Origin: Lepeophtheirus salmonis
Taxonomy: Eukaryota; Arthropoda; Copepoda; Siphonostomatoida; Caligidae
Reading direction: 5' to 3'
DNA: 64,000 nt
NCBI RefSeq assembly: GCF_016086655.4
Contig: NC_092584.1
Location: forward strand, 9,847,907-9,911,906
Shown one piece after another: positions 1-11,979 of this stretch. The position numbers and the translations under genes were made by a program. The notes under the pieces are model-generated. The model saw only the letters and a program-made list of their open reading frames with translations. It made no database searches and was not told the DNA's origin. The first letter of the stretch is position 1; the number at the start of each line of letters is the position of its first letter.

Positions 1-256
1 TACACGGTAGATTAATATTTAAAAAGTAACTTATTTCCTATTAGTATAACAAAGGCCTCACTTCTCCAGCATCTCCTGGGTGCAAGGCTGAAAACAATTG
101 AAGACTGACGTCATCATAGTTCATAAAAAATAATCTTCAGTGTTTACCCCACAGTAGTGAATTATTTAACTACAGTACTTAGCTCCACGACAATTTGACA
201 CGAAATGTGAGAAAACCTAATTATGTACATAATTAGTAATATTTGTCCAACAAAAT
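1..256. other. No gene seen
   Basis: AT-rich sequence without a convincing ORF, splice-bounded exon or repeat boundary. Confidence 0.4.
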
Positions 257-890
257 CAGGGGCGTCCACGGGGAGTTGGCTGGAGGAGCTGTAGGCCCCT
301 TCCCAAATTAAGGATTTTTTGTTTTTACTAGAAATTTAAGAATGATTTTTTGAATTTAAAAAAAAAAAAAAAATTATTTTTCTGTAAATAACTATACATT
401 TTTGAAATTTTTCTCCAAAAAAATTAGTATTTTACAAATAATTTTTAAAATTTATTTTTTTATTCTGAACTGTTTACTTTTGAAATTATTTTCTAAAATA
501 TATTTAAAATTAGAAATTTTGTTCCTAAAAAATTATTTTGTTGCAAACATTTGTGAAATTTAGATTTTTGTACAAAAAAATTTAACATTGAAATTTAATT
601 TAATTTTCAAATTTTTGTGAATAGCTATAGGTTTTTTAAATTTTTGTCCAAAAAAATTAATTTTTATGATTAGCTGTAGAAATTTAAAAAAAAAAATTTC
701 CAAAAAATTTAATAACTAAAATTTAATTTTTTAAATTTTGTTCCGAAAAATTGAATTCTTTGTGAACAGTTTTGAAATTTTGAACTGTTTTTCCAAAAAA
801 ATGTAATATTGGAAATTTAAATTTTCAAATTTAATTTTTTTTTTTTTTTTTTGCCCCCCCCCCAAAAAAACAACAACAACATATATTTAT
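257..890 (+). mobile_element. AT-rich non-autonomous element, copy 1 (CAGGGGCGTCC end)
   Basis: The left end CAGGGGCGTCCACGGGG is followed by a GC-rich block (GGAGCTGTAGGCCCC), then about 550 bases of alternating AAATTT / TTTTTGAAATTT-like sequence that ends in a run of C and A. The same architecture recurs about a dozen times in this window. The right-hand inverted end is missing here. Confidence 0.7.
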
Positions 891-1140
891 ACTTAATATT
901 GAAGGATAGTATATTTAATTTGTACAAAGTTGATGTGGTGGCCAATTGACCTCTCACTTTCTCCTAAGCCCTGTTACTCTTAAAAGAAATGCAAGTCGGT
1001 GATTTGACACTAAAATAAATAAGTATGTAAATATAGCTTTTTCTTCATCATTTTAATAGTAATAAAAGTCTTTCAATATCTTCATCAATCGTTTAACACA
1101 ACAATCAATATACTTTAATATATTTAGAAGATATATATTA

Positions 1141-2099
1141 GAGTGGCCCCTAATTACATTTTTCTAAAAATGTAGTGTGATTAAAGTCTCAAAATATTCC
1201 TTGATGTACATCAATAGGCTCTAAAATAATTATATGCTAATAGAGTATGTTAATCTACGTTTTTCAAAAAGAAACCTTGCACGTAGCTACTCAGTACTTA
1301 GTCGTTCTCTCCTGAAACAATAACGAAAATTCTTGACAAGGCGTACCACCTGTCGCATCTGAGCGAATTCAAATTTGTATGAGAGATACGACAGAAATTC
1401 TTGATCAAGACGTCCTAAACTGTAACGTCCAAAGGTCAGAGCTAGAGGAAGGCCACATGGAGCATCCCAAAAGTCGGTCAATTTGTTGGTCTATGAGTTT
1501 TGGTTTCTTCTTGGGCGCATGGGGATGTAATAGACTTCTTGGAGTTATACGCAATGCACATGGAGATGCCAAAGTACTGGCATAGGCGCGGAGAAGATTG
1601 TAAACGATTTGCCTTTTTTGTTATTACTTCGACATTTTTACGCTGAGAGGCATGGTAAAGGAAAACAACTTGTAGATATATTTTTGTATCAGCTGTATTT
1701 TGGTTAAATTATAAAACCTTACCATTAAAAGTAATAACGGATATAACATCGTAATGATTTCAATGATCCTGCAAGTTTTGGGTCCCCACTCTAAAATGCC
1801 TGTTTCTTTAATTATACTTGTGTGGACTTTAGTTCATTTGATTAGTGACAAACCCACTATATAATTGTTGAAGTCGACATAAACCGGATTTTTGGGTCAT
1901 AGGCCCCGTACAACAGCCATAGGTCATACCCATATTTTGATAATTTATTATTCTAAGAAAAAGGATTAAGGTCTTTTTTTTTTTTAATAACTGTTAATGG
2001 CCCCTTTACTTTCAAATAGGATGAAACGTTGAGTCTGTATCAAAAGGAACATTATGAAGCACTACATTTCCCAGAAAAAGTTTCTTAGGGGCCACTCTA
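1141..2099. mobile_element. Complete-looking TIR element, 959 bp
   Basis: Inverted ends of about 40 bases. The left reads TTAGAGTGGCCCCTAA from 1139, and the right reads TTAGGGGCCACTCTAA to 2100, an exact 16-base inverse; homology continues inward (TTTTTCT and AAATGTAGTG on both arms). TA lies directly outside each end, fitting Tc1/mariner-type target duplication. The interior has only short ORFs, so this is probably non-autonomous. A 32-base interior segment near 1280-1312 (ACGTAGCTACTCAGTACTTA) recurs diverged at 45570-45601. Confidence 0.8.
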
Positions 2100-2785
2100 A
2101 CGTATACATTATTTGTAAAAGTAGAGAGATTGCTTCGTTCTTTCCTGAAAATACATATATATATATGCATTAAATATTTCTCATATCTTTCAAAACGTAG
2201 CTAGGCTGGAAATATGTTCGTATATGTACATATTTAAATAGAAGGAAAAAAAAAATGATAATAAATTATATTCTTCACTTTGTCTCAAAGAAAAAATGGG
2301 AGGGAAAAAAAACTTGAAAATATTGTCACCTTAACACAAATAAAAAACGAAGCTTAGCTAAATGGAGCATTGATTTTTAACGTAGTAGAGAATATGTTGT
2401 CTGAGACATATTCATAACATTGTTTTTTAGCCTATTTTCAGTTCGTTTTTATCTTTTATTCTTATTGAAGTAAACATACTTGATATTTTCTATGTTTGCA
2501 TACTTTATTTAACAAATTATCTGTAGATATATTTATATATATAATTCATTTTGTGTGTGCGTATGTACGTTTTAGGGGTGCGCAGACCCTTGAGCCTAAG
2601 AGGAAAAATGGAGAAATGAGTACCTCTTTTGAACATTTCCAGGGTAAAATGGGGATTTTTTGGGGAGGTCATAGTTGTCTATACCCAACACACTTTTTTT
2701 TTTTAGTTCAAAGAGACTAAATAGGGGGTCGAGTTTTAAATGAAAAGTAACTGTCGTTTCAAAAGACAACTATAGGTATAAAATT

Positions 2786-2958
2786 TTTCTAAATTTATTA
2801 AAAATCCTTAAGAACTTTTCTAAATTTATTAAAAATCCTTCAGATCTTTTCTAAATTTATTAAAAATCCTTCAGATCGTTTCTAAATTTATTAAAAATCC
2901 TAAAATTAATGAACAGAAAGAAAAAATCCTAAAATTAATGAACAGAAAGAAAAAATCC
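2786..2958. repeat. Two adjoining minisatellites (31-bp x4, then 29-bp x2)
   Basis: Four copies of a 31-bp unit (core CTAAATTTATTAAAAATCCT, starting at 2789, 2820, 2851 and 2882) run directly into two copies of a different 29-bp unit (core TAAAATTAATGAACAGAAAG, at 2901 and 2930). Copies are nearly identical, suggesting recent expansion. Confidence 0.9.
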
Positions 2959-2984
2959 GTAAAACTTTTTCTAAAATGAAATAT

Positions 2985-3366
2985 CAGATTCGAAAAAAAT
3001 TATTTTCTGTAGATGGGTATTGGTTATTAAAATTTTTGTCGGAAAAAGTGCTATATTCGAAATTAATTTTTTTCCCGAAAAATGATTGGTTTTTACAATT
3101 TTTTTGAGAAAAGTTTAAAAATTTGGAAGTTTTTTTCTGACAAATTTAAAATTTTTATATTTTAAATAGTATTTTTGAAATTTTTTTTCAATAAATTCAA
3201 ATTCTTTTTGAAAAAGTTTGATTTTTGAATATAAACATTTCAATTTTTTACCAAAAAGTTTTTTGTTTTTGTGAAAACAGCTTTGAATTTTTAAACTTTT
3301 TTTCTTAAAACTTTAATTTTCAATTTTTTTTTCAGCCCCCGCAAACAAAAATTTTACGGACACGGC
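2985..3366 (+). mobile_element. AT-rich non-autonomous element, copy 2 (degraded)
   Basis: AAATTT / TTTTTGAAATTT low-complexity body like copy 1. It ends in CAGCCCCCGCAAACAAAAAT followed by ACGGACACGGCTG, a decayed form of the GC-rich end. The left end is not recognisable. Confidence 0.5.
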
Positions 3367-4920
3367 TGAAATAGCAATAAAATTTTGATTTATTCTTTCA
3401 GTTAATGAGTCCCTTGATCTATTGATCATATTTCTTCAAAAGAGGGGTTTTTGTTGAGGGTTTTTTCATATTATAGGAAATATATTCTTAATGATTGTAT
3501 CTCCTACACACTTTTTTGTTTTTTGAATAAATCATAAAAAATGGCCATTTAATGTTAATTCAAAGTTAATAGAGCAAAATTGTCTGATTTCGTTGTTATA
3601 ATCTGTATATGTTGAGTCCTACAATATTTATATATCAGATCATGTCACCAAACCTCTCAATGACATGACGTCACCGCATGAGTCAGCAATTTATCTTTGG
3701 TTCTTACCTAATCAAGTACATACATAAATGTACCTATTATAAATCTATCTGTATAATCTACTCAGAATTTCATAATATCCGATTATCTACAAAAGATTAT
3801 TTAATAAAGCGTTCATCTGTCTCACTCTCTCTCTACCCATATACAATAATATATGGAAAAAAAGATCAAATCAAATCATTTCAACATGATATTTTTAGAC
3901 ACTCAAAGCAACTACCCAATCGGATTTTTTTTCAACTCGCTTTTTATACCTGTCTATATATAGTATTGTTATTTTTATAATATAAATGGCAGTAGCCTGT
4001 CGTTCGCTTTATTTTTGGTGAGGATGTGTGTATTGAGATGACTTTTAAAAGATGGATAAGAAGACGGAGGAGGGAGTTGTTAATTTGATAAGCACGAATG
4101 CAGTGAAGTCAGAAGAGGAGACAAATCCTTATATGATTTATACACATATATAGATGGAAGAATTACAACAAATATCTTTAAAGCTACGTAGCTGACATTA
4201 AAAATGCTTAGAATGTACATAGGTAGATCGTGAGGGAATGAAAATAGAACGCCGAGCTGAAGGAGCAATCAATTAATTTGTTAAAATGAGTTGCTTATAC
4301 AGGGATGTCCACATGATTATATTATGGGAGGTATTATTGCTGAAGGACTATTCATCTTTCTAACTACGAAATTATTAGGTTTGGGGTTCGGTCTGGAAAT
4401 CCTTGACCATTTTGAGCTCGTCATGATTGTAATTAATTCGGTCTAAATTTCGTCTCGGTGAAATCCTTGTAAAATCTATCTATAAAAATGATATTATATG
4501 GAAATTTTGGCCTACGTATATTCAACGGTCTGAAATTAAATTAATTTAGTAATCCTCCTGACAATTTGAAGACTCTTTTTCATGGGAGAACCCAGTATGA
4601 CCTCATACTCTTCGTTATCTTTATTACACCTTGCAACTTTTACTCTAAAAATAAATATTAAAAAAATATCTCTAAATAAATTATTTGTTTAGTACATCCG
4701 CTAGAAAAGTTGAAAGGAGGTTATGTTTTTTGTATGTTAGTCAGTAAAACTACGGCAAATGACTAAATATGATCACATTAAGTAGACATTAAATTTTATA
4801 AAGTTTAGATCAATGCTCAAAGTATCACGAAACGTAAAGAAATGCATAATCGACCATGTCTTTGGGAAAGAAGTGAGATAATAAACTTAATTTCAATATA
4901 TATATATAGATAGATAATTA
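3367..4920. other. No gene seen
   Basis: AT-rich, only short chance ORFs (for example 3678-3980, dominated by Ile/Tyr/Phe). No splice-bounded coding exon or transposase similarity recognised. Confidence 0.4.
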
Positions 4921-4924
4921 TTTG

Positions 4925-5118
4925 ATATTTCAATAGTGTCCTTCGTAAAGAAATCAAGGGCCTTCACAACCTTGATTAAAGATCATATATATATATATAT
5001 ATATGAAAAGAACACTAAAAAATAATACTAATTAAATTTTAGTTATTGTAAATATGAAAATAAATCTCTATGGAAATAAAATTTCTGGACTTGAAGGGCA
5101 ATAAAAATGGGCCTCAGG
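4925..5118 (+). repeat. Direct repeat, left copy (pair with 5780-5955)
   Basis: Shares ordered blocks with 5780-5955: TTTCAATA, ACCTTGATTAAA, an AT spacer, ATAAATCTCTATG, then ACTTGAAGGGCAATAAAAAT. The two copies are about 850 bp apart in the same orientation and clearly diverged. (AT)n lies inside, near 4985-5005. Confidence 0.7.
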
Positions 5119-5779
5119 TTTCGAATTATAAAACAATATATTGCCTTTTGTGTAAAGGGACCGGACGGCCCCGAATCAATATTCGCAGAAGCACTGGTTT
5201 TCTTTGGACTTTCAAAAAAACGAAAGATAATCTCAGGAAAGACGAAGGCATTGGAATGAGCATTGTTGAGTTCCAAAGCTCTTATTGACAGCAAAATTAC
5301 GAACTATGAATCCGCTGCTGCTAAGGAGATAAATGCTAATATCATCTCAGCTATTGCAAAATGTGTTACCTTCTCCTAAATAGTTCTGGACACCTCTGTA
5401 TCTGGATGGAGATATGGTACAAATGTTATTAGTTATTACTTCTTCATGTTTCCAAAATATTTGGACTCTTTCAAGTGGATTGGAAGGTCTTACAAAGCTT
5501 TTAAAAAGAAACAGACATACTATGGGGATTGTTGGTACTTTTAAGGTTGAATTGCTACTTATATACTTGTTTATGTTTTCCGAATTCTCCAAGTTGACGG
5601 ATTAAATTTAGTTGTTTTTATTTGTAATACGTGTAAAATGATTAGGTGTTTTTTTACGAGAGGGATAATTATAAACAAAAATGTTTTTTTATGTTATTTT
5701 TTTCCATTATCCTTTTCTCTATATATATTTCTTTTGTCATTTCTGCATATTAAATGAAAAACTCAATATTAATAAAAAG
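5119..5779 (+). other. Sequence between direct repeats with coding-like remnants
   Basis: Several plus-strand stretches read as broken coding sequence. One is 5267-5380, which includes KALIDSKITNYESAAAKEIN before a stop; others are short frames at 5070-5288 and 5414-5605. Frames are interrupted. I do not recognise the protein; flanking direct repeats make a decayed mobile element plausible. Confidence 0.35.
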
Positions 5780-5955
5780 TATTTATTTAATATTTCAATA
5801 TTTTAGGACCTTCTCAACCTTGATTAAAAAAATTATGTATAAATAAAATTTAAAAATCAGACTAAATAACTTTTATTGACTGTAAACGTGAAATAAAATC
5901 TCTATGTAAAGGAAATTACTCGACTTGAAGGACAATAAAAATGGGTCTCGGCATA
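5780..5955 (+). repeat. Direct repeat, right copy
   Basis: Diverged copy of 4925-5118 in the same orientation, ending ACTTGAAGGACAATAAAAAT. Confidence 0.7.
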
Positions 5956-7020
5956 ATAACTATGGGGAAATGTGGATCTCCGAGCAAAGCAAAATTGATG
6001 CCCCCTGATTTAAAGCCTGATAGTTATTGGAATCTGTCTTTTAGGGCATATATTCTCATATAAGTCTGCAGGATTATATTTAGTTTATTTGATTTCACAT
6101 TACTGTTCCAGAAAAAAAAACATTTTCTCTAGCAAACAAACCTTCCTACCCCTGTTGTGGACACCCTTTAATATTAGGAAAGATCGGGCATAGAGCATGT
6201 TCCACTCTTTCGTTTTTACTCCATTACTCTTCGAAAAAGGTAGGGGATCACTGATCTATGGGAGAATTTGAACGTTAAATAGATTCAAGTCCGATCTTTA
6301 GAAGCGGGTCATCCCTAATGAGCATAAGCAGCTTAGGCTAAGAGGGAGTGTTTGCTTGTGGTGGTGTGATGTTGTTACCTTTATCATCTAGCCAGAAAGA
6401 AGTAGGATTTCGAAGAAATTATTATTATTTGTGTATATGCTAGAGTGTAATAATATGTATGAAGTCGGACGACCCCCCTGGCGATTTGCTGTGACACTCA
6501 CACGTAAGGAATTATGGACTCTTTCTACTGATTAAGGTTTATTGTGTGTTCAAATACAAATGTATATAATAACTATTCATGTTGTATTCTCTCGTTTCAG
6601 ATGATGACGTTCCTTCCTTCGTTCCTCTCCCTTTTACCTCCTTTTATGCCACTCATATTTCAATAAACAAACAGATGATGGAGCAAAGTAATCCTTGAGG
6701 GACTTTTTAATGAAAACCCAAGGATATTATTATTATTCATTTCTTTATTGCAAAAATTATAGAGACGTAATAATTAGATAAGATATTTTTACGATATATT
6801 CTTTAAAGGAGAAAGAAATAAGTCATAATTGCTTTTGAATTGTGTTGTGTTGACATGAATCGAACCGAGTCGAGACGTTAGGAACCGACTCAGGGGCGAT
6901 TTTTTTTTTCTTTTTTCAAAAATCAAACAAAGTCTGTTCAGTGACTCTATGAAGAAAGTTATTTCATTGCTTGTCCAAATAAAGTCTGGCTACCATTCAG
7001 ATATATTTTCTCCACTTCTC
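5956..7020. other. No gene seen
   Basis: Unique-looking AT-rich DNA with only short ORFs. Confidence 0.4.
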
Positions 7021-7029
7021 GACTACAAG

Positions 7030-7355
7030 CCAGTAAAACTCAAAAGTGCTGTGAAAACAACTTGACAAATTTTTGGCCATGGTCACTGAGGCATCCCTTC
7101 TCACCAAACTGCAATCCTTTCGACTATGGAATCTGGAGTGCCATTGAAAGGAAGGTATGTGCCACCTCCCAAGTGATTACCCGAAAGTTTTCTGTAGAGA
7201 AATGAGTGGGCTGACATGTCGGAGAAATACGTGAAGAAGATTTGCAGGCCTTTGGGCCTTGGATGGAGGCGTATGTCTCATTATATGGCTACTTGTAGTT
7301 TTTGAGAATCTTGATAAAGTTGTGAGCTCGCTGGGCAAATTCTTCACGATTTGAA
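7030..7355 (+). pseudogene. Tc1/mariner-type transposase C-terminal remnant
   Basis: The plus strand reads ASKTQKCCENNLTNFWPW, then NCNPFDYGIWSAIERKVC and, after stops and a frame change, EEIREEDLQAFGPWMEAYV. This is the order of the last part of an IS630-superfamily DDE/D transposase: the block before the final Asp, the PNxNPxDYxxW motif, and the RxxxEAxxxxxG tail. No N-terminal half or terminal repeats were found. Confidence 0.75.
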
Positions 7356-8429
7356 GGGACACTCTGTATTTCTATGATTTTTTGTCATGGGTTTGTATTC
7401 TGAGCACAAATGACTTATATTTTTATAGTAACTCTGAGATCGAACGAAGGAGCAGAAGGGTTGATTACTTATTAGTAGTTTGGTTTACATACGAGAGGAT
7501 GGTAGCGCCACATTGCATGGGGAGGATTGTTATTTAGTAGTTTACTTATTTGTGTATTATAACAACTTAGTACATTTGCGCCATCTAGCGGATATTCATG
7601 TTTTTATCGTTTGTTTATGCTTTAACCATGGTTTGTCTCCTCAAAGATTGGAAGAACCTCCTTAGAAATTGTGATGGATTAAAAAATCACAAAGTTAGAT
7701 TTTCTAACTTAGTCACAAGAACTCATATGATGAGGTTAAGTGATAAATATTGAACCTAACCCAATAATAAAATATAAAGCCAACTATATTTTGTTTTTTA
7801 CTCACTCCCATTTTATTCGAGTCGGAAAATCATCGAACTGAGTCGTCGTTGATAGTTGTTCGAGTTGACACAACACTACTTTTGAATGTTTTTAATGATG
7901 TTTTTTTTTTTATAAAAAGAATAATAAAAAACTTTTTCCCTATTTATAATTTTTTTTTTTTTTTACAAAAATGCATCATTTTTTCATTTGAACAAACTAA
8001 TTATATGTATACAAATGAGCTGTTATTATTGCATAGGTGCATGCAATCATTCTTGCTTAGTAGAAAAATTATTCTATATGGTCTTTATATGTAAACTGAC
8101 AATCTACATATTTAGAAGTTCGTTAAATGACTATCTATATTCTATACATAATATTTTATATTCTTTTTGTCATATGGCTATTAGGGTGAGACTAGTGAGC
8201 AACAAATTCCTGGATTTTGACGGAACACGCTTAACCTTTTTTTTGGGGGTCTTTGTATAGTCTAGTGTTCTTTGTTATACCGCTGCTATATCAGACACGG
8301 GGTAAGGACTATTTAAAATCACTACATCTGAACACAATTAATTTTAAACTTGAGCAAACTATAATTTATTAATAAAAATAGAATTTCAACAAAATGAATT
8401 CTATTAATCGTTGAGTGTTTAAGCTCTCT

Positions 8430-8975
8430 TAATCATTAATGTAGCTGCCCTTACTGGCTACGTGGTGGCTGCAAAAGGTCTGGTATCAACTGCAGATGTA
8501 GTCCTCTGTCATGGTATCCCAGTTTTGGATGACAGTGGCTTTGAGGACCTCAGTGTTTGGATGAAGGACAATGCATTCCTTCCCCTCGAAATGCACCTAA
8601 AAACGTGTAGTCGACAGGGTTGGGGAGTATAAAGTGGGGTAAAAGGGGGGGAAAAGGTAAAAGAGTTCAAAAGAGTCTGAAAAAGAAGGAGATGGGTTTC
8701 TTTGATTGCTGGTCTTAAAAACGGGATCTCTACCCTCAGAAGGCTCTTTCCAACATCTTTTTTTTGACAGCTCTCTGGACAGTCTGATATGAAATCCCGA
8801 GCTCTCTTCCATTGGGCCTCATGACTTGAAAGTATTGGACTGGGCTGTTTTCCTTAACTCCTCCGGATCCTCCTTTGACCTTTTTAACAGAGCCTTTCTT
8901 TCTCTTTGACGTGTTGTACTTGCTGAATGCGTGACTAACAAAGAATCAAACTAGCATACAGAGGTGAAGGTAAAC
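8430..8975 (-). pseudogene. Deleted Tc1/mariner-type transposase copy (family shared with 10.8 and 46.4 kb)
   Basis: Minus-strand reading from 8975 gives SKRKKGSVKKVKGG, VKENSPVQYF and GRELGISYQTVQRAVKK (helix-turn-helix region). After an internal deletion it gives HPNTEVLKATVIQNWDTM and ASKGSYIN near 8430-8590. The middle catalytic part is missing. The same N- and C-terminal wording occurs at 10840-11400 and 46440-46930. Confidence 0.75.
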
Positions 8976-9640
8976 TATGTGCATGAAATGACAAGGACGT
9001 GGTCCTTAGCTCCATGCAGAGTCCATCAAATAAAAGGTAGAGCTCATTGGACAAAGTAGGGGAATTAGCTTCACCCTAACGACCAACCATCAGATAATAT
9101 GGTTTGTTGATGATTTTTTTCCTCTCTCCATATTCAAAGAGACTCAATCATAATACTACTAATAAAAACCAAAATAAAAACAATAATAAAATCATCCTTC
9201 ATAGTCATGCTGTGTCCGTGTTCCGTGTGTGTGTGTGTGTTTGTGTAGTATTCAACATCACGACACAAAAATCACTTACGTTTCATGGTTTTTTTATTTA
9301 CTACATATACATTGTGTGTACAACCAACCAAATCACACGCTTACTTAGTTTGTGAGTAGGAGGATGGATAGATCGATGATATATTTCATTAGGAGTAACA
9401 GGAACCAAGGTTTTTCTCTTTCTGTAGGTACTTGGGTTTCTCTTTTCTCAAAAAAGTGTGGTTTAGTGAGATTCCAAAACATATCAGGATCCAGTTATTA
9501 GGAATTATACCATTTAGATGCTTCCAGACGGGTTTCTGGCTAAGTTTACTTTCCAGAACCAGAACGGAATCTTTGGAGCCACTGTTTTGCGGTTGCATTC
9601 AATACTGTATTGGGTACAAAAACAACACAACGTCTGCTCT
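8976..9640. other. No gene seen; GT microsatellite
   Basis: Contains a (GT)n run near 9226-9245. Overlapping ORFs on both strands around 9389-9800 have no recognised domain and no splice support. Confidence 0.4.
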
Positions 9641-10835
9641 ACCTTTTCACCTATTTCATAGTGATTTGCTCTTTTTTCAACTTCCATTTTGGAACGCTGT
9701 AACACAAAACTGGCTTCACCAAACACAAAACTGTAGATGAACTTTTTTTTAAATGTACGCTTGATCTTTAAGTATACTTGAAGCTTTTTTTTTTTATGCA
9801 ATGTATTAATCGTGATGTATTATAAATCACTGAGGACATCTAGCGAAAAACGCTTCCTAAATTTTTACTTGACCCATTAATAAATACTAATATTCGAAGC
9901 ATAATCATTTATTTATATATTTTAAGAAGAGGTAATGGATATTTCAAGATAGTCATACCCAAATATTCTTACCTCTTATTTCCTCTATTTCATCATCCTC
10001 ACTCATAATTGGTAGAGTGGCTCCATTGTTCAAAACCTTTTCATACTTCGTTGAAGGCTTCTGGAGACATCTGGGCAATGCACCAGCGTGGGTCTATTTT
10101 GTTATGTCCCCCTCCCCCACATTTTTACACTTAGAGACAAGGTAGTTATGTTATGTGCCAGCTGTTGTTTCGTTGTGTAATGACATCTCGCTCTTAAAAA
10201 GAACAGGGATAAGACTGTAATTAATGGCTACTACAAGTTTTGCACTCCAACTCAAACCATCTCGGAGTAATTGAGCCCAAAACAATACATTGTAGAGTTG
10301 TATCAAATATGATTTGGCCAAAAGGCAGGAAGATTTCATTGATATGGCTATATTGTCACTTTATAGATCAAAAATAACTCTAGAGAATCCAAAAAACTAT
10401 CCCAGCGTACATCTAAACATCAATCCGGACAACGTTACTTTACAATTCATTCAACAGCCTCTCATTTCCTCTTTTTTTATATATATGAGGTGGTGAGCTT
10501 TAGCTACACACGCCCTGGAAATTAGAGCCTGATCTAAATCATTGCATTACATATCGACGAAGTCGATTAGGGACTTCTTAATGCTGTGAAAAACTATGTT
10601 GACCTTTGACTCAAGTTAGATTCAGGCAAAATGAGATTAAGGTGGTGTAGTTAGAAAACCGAATTTCATTGTCATAGCCAGTCATAGCAGTGTTCCTTTA
10701 GCCAATCAGGAGTGGTTCTGTAGGTGTGGTGGGAAGCAGAGTCTGATGTCCTTCTCTTGTCCATTCCTGTCATCTTCATGATCTCAGCCTTTCATATATA
10801 CAGATGCTTATGTACAAGTGGAGGAAATTAAACTT
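9641..10835. other. No gene seen
   Basis: Short ORFs only; no coding exon or repeat boundary recognised. Confidence 0.35.
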
Positions 10836-10839
10836 GAAC

Positions 10840-11400
10840 GTGATAGATGAATTTCCATTCGCATACTCCAAGCAGTTGGGCATCTCCAGGACCACCGTCT
10901 ACGCCATCCACAAGTTCAAACGCTAGAAAGGAAGAAGGGATCCATCATAGAAACCAAACTGGATCCGGGAAGAGTTAAAGAAAATAGCCGGCCAATCACC
11001 TCAAGTCCATGAGGGCCCATGTCAGAGATCTCCAGAGAGCTATCAAAAAAGGGGTAGACCGAGCCTTGTGGGGATGGAGAGGGCACTTTTGACACCAGTA
11101 ATCAAAGAAACCCATCTCCTTTGTTGTAAGACTATTTGAATTCTTGTATGACCCTTTTGGGTTCCCTACACCCTGGTGCCAACCCCCATGACTACAAATT
11201 TTGGGTGCATGTCGAAGGGAAGTTCTATAGTGTCTATCATCCAAACACCGAGGCCCTCAAACCCACTGTCAGCAAGCAATGGGACACAATGATAGAGGAC
11301 TACATTTGTAACGGCTGCCAAGACTTCCACTGCCACCTTGAAGCTATCATTGCCACTAAGAGCGGCTACATTAATTTATTAAAAGAGCTCAAACACACAT
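10840..11400 (+). pseudogene. Deleted Tc1/mariner-type transposase copy
   Basis: Starts with the helix-turn-helix segment SKQLGISRTTVYAIHKFKR then a stop. It continues in broken frames (SPESYQ, TSNQRNPSPLL) and ends FWVHVEGKFYSVYHPNTEAL ... SKQWDTMIEDYICNGCQ ... LEAIIATKSGYIN. The catalytic centre is deleted. It is abutted by a different mariner fragment at about 11445. Confidence 0.8.
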
Positions 11401-11444
11401 TTATTTATTGTATAAATTTTGTTGAAATTCTATTGTTAATTAAT

Positions 11445-11670
11445 ATATTATCAAGGTATTCTCCAGATCTGGCCCCTAACGACTATTGGCTCTTCGCAGA
11501 ACTATATAAAAAAATGCAACAGGGAAAAATATATGTTTGAGGTGATTGCCAGAACTGAAGCCTATTTTAAGGGACTTGACAAATCGTACAATAAAAGTGG
11601 GATCGAAATGTTAGAGAAGTGCTCGACTGATTGTATCACTCTTGAAGGAAAATATCTTCAAAGTTAAATT
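11445..11670 (+). pseudogene. mariner transposase C-terminal fragment
   Basis: Reads SRYSPDLAPNDYWLFAELYK and, after a frame change, VIARTEAYFKGLDKSYNKSG then MLEKCSTDCITLEGKYLQS and a stop. SPDLAPxDYxLF is the mariner (Mos/Himar-type) signature containing the third catalytic Asp. Only the last third of the gene remains. Confidence 0.85.
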
Positions 11671-11979
11671 CTAATTTTAAAAAATAAGCTTCGTTTGATT
11701 TGTCAGCCTCGGACATTATTGACACACTGGATATATGTTGTGGAATTTTAAAATTAAAAGTGTTCAGATTTGAATGGAACAATTAGTAAAACGTTTATAC
11801 AAATATTTCACCGTAAACAAAGTAATGTGCAATTTTCGTTTCATACAAGGTATGCGCCTACGAAATGAGACTTTTGGCTATTGTTCCCTAGGTATCACGA
11901 GTTAGACATTATGAACTGGTCCAAAAATCTAAATGCTTATTTAGACATTTTTCAACAATATTTAATTCATTTTTTGTAT

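Noticed and set aside
9389..9801. Overlapping ORFs on both strands
   Set aside because: No domain recognised on either strand; may be an old repeat but boundaries were not found.
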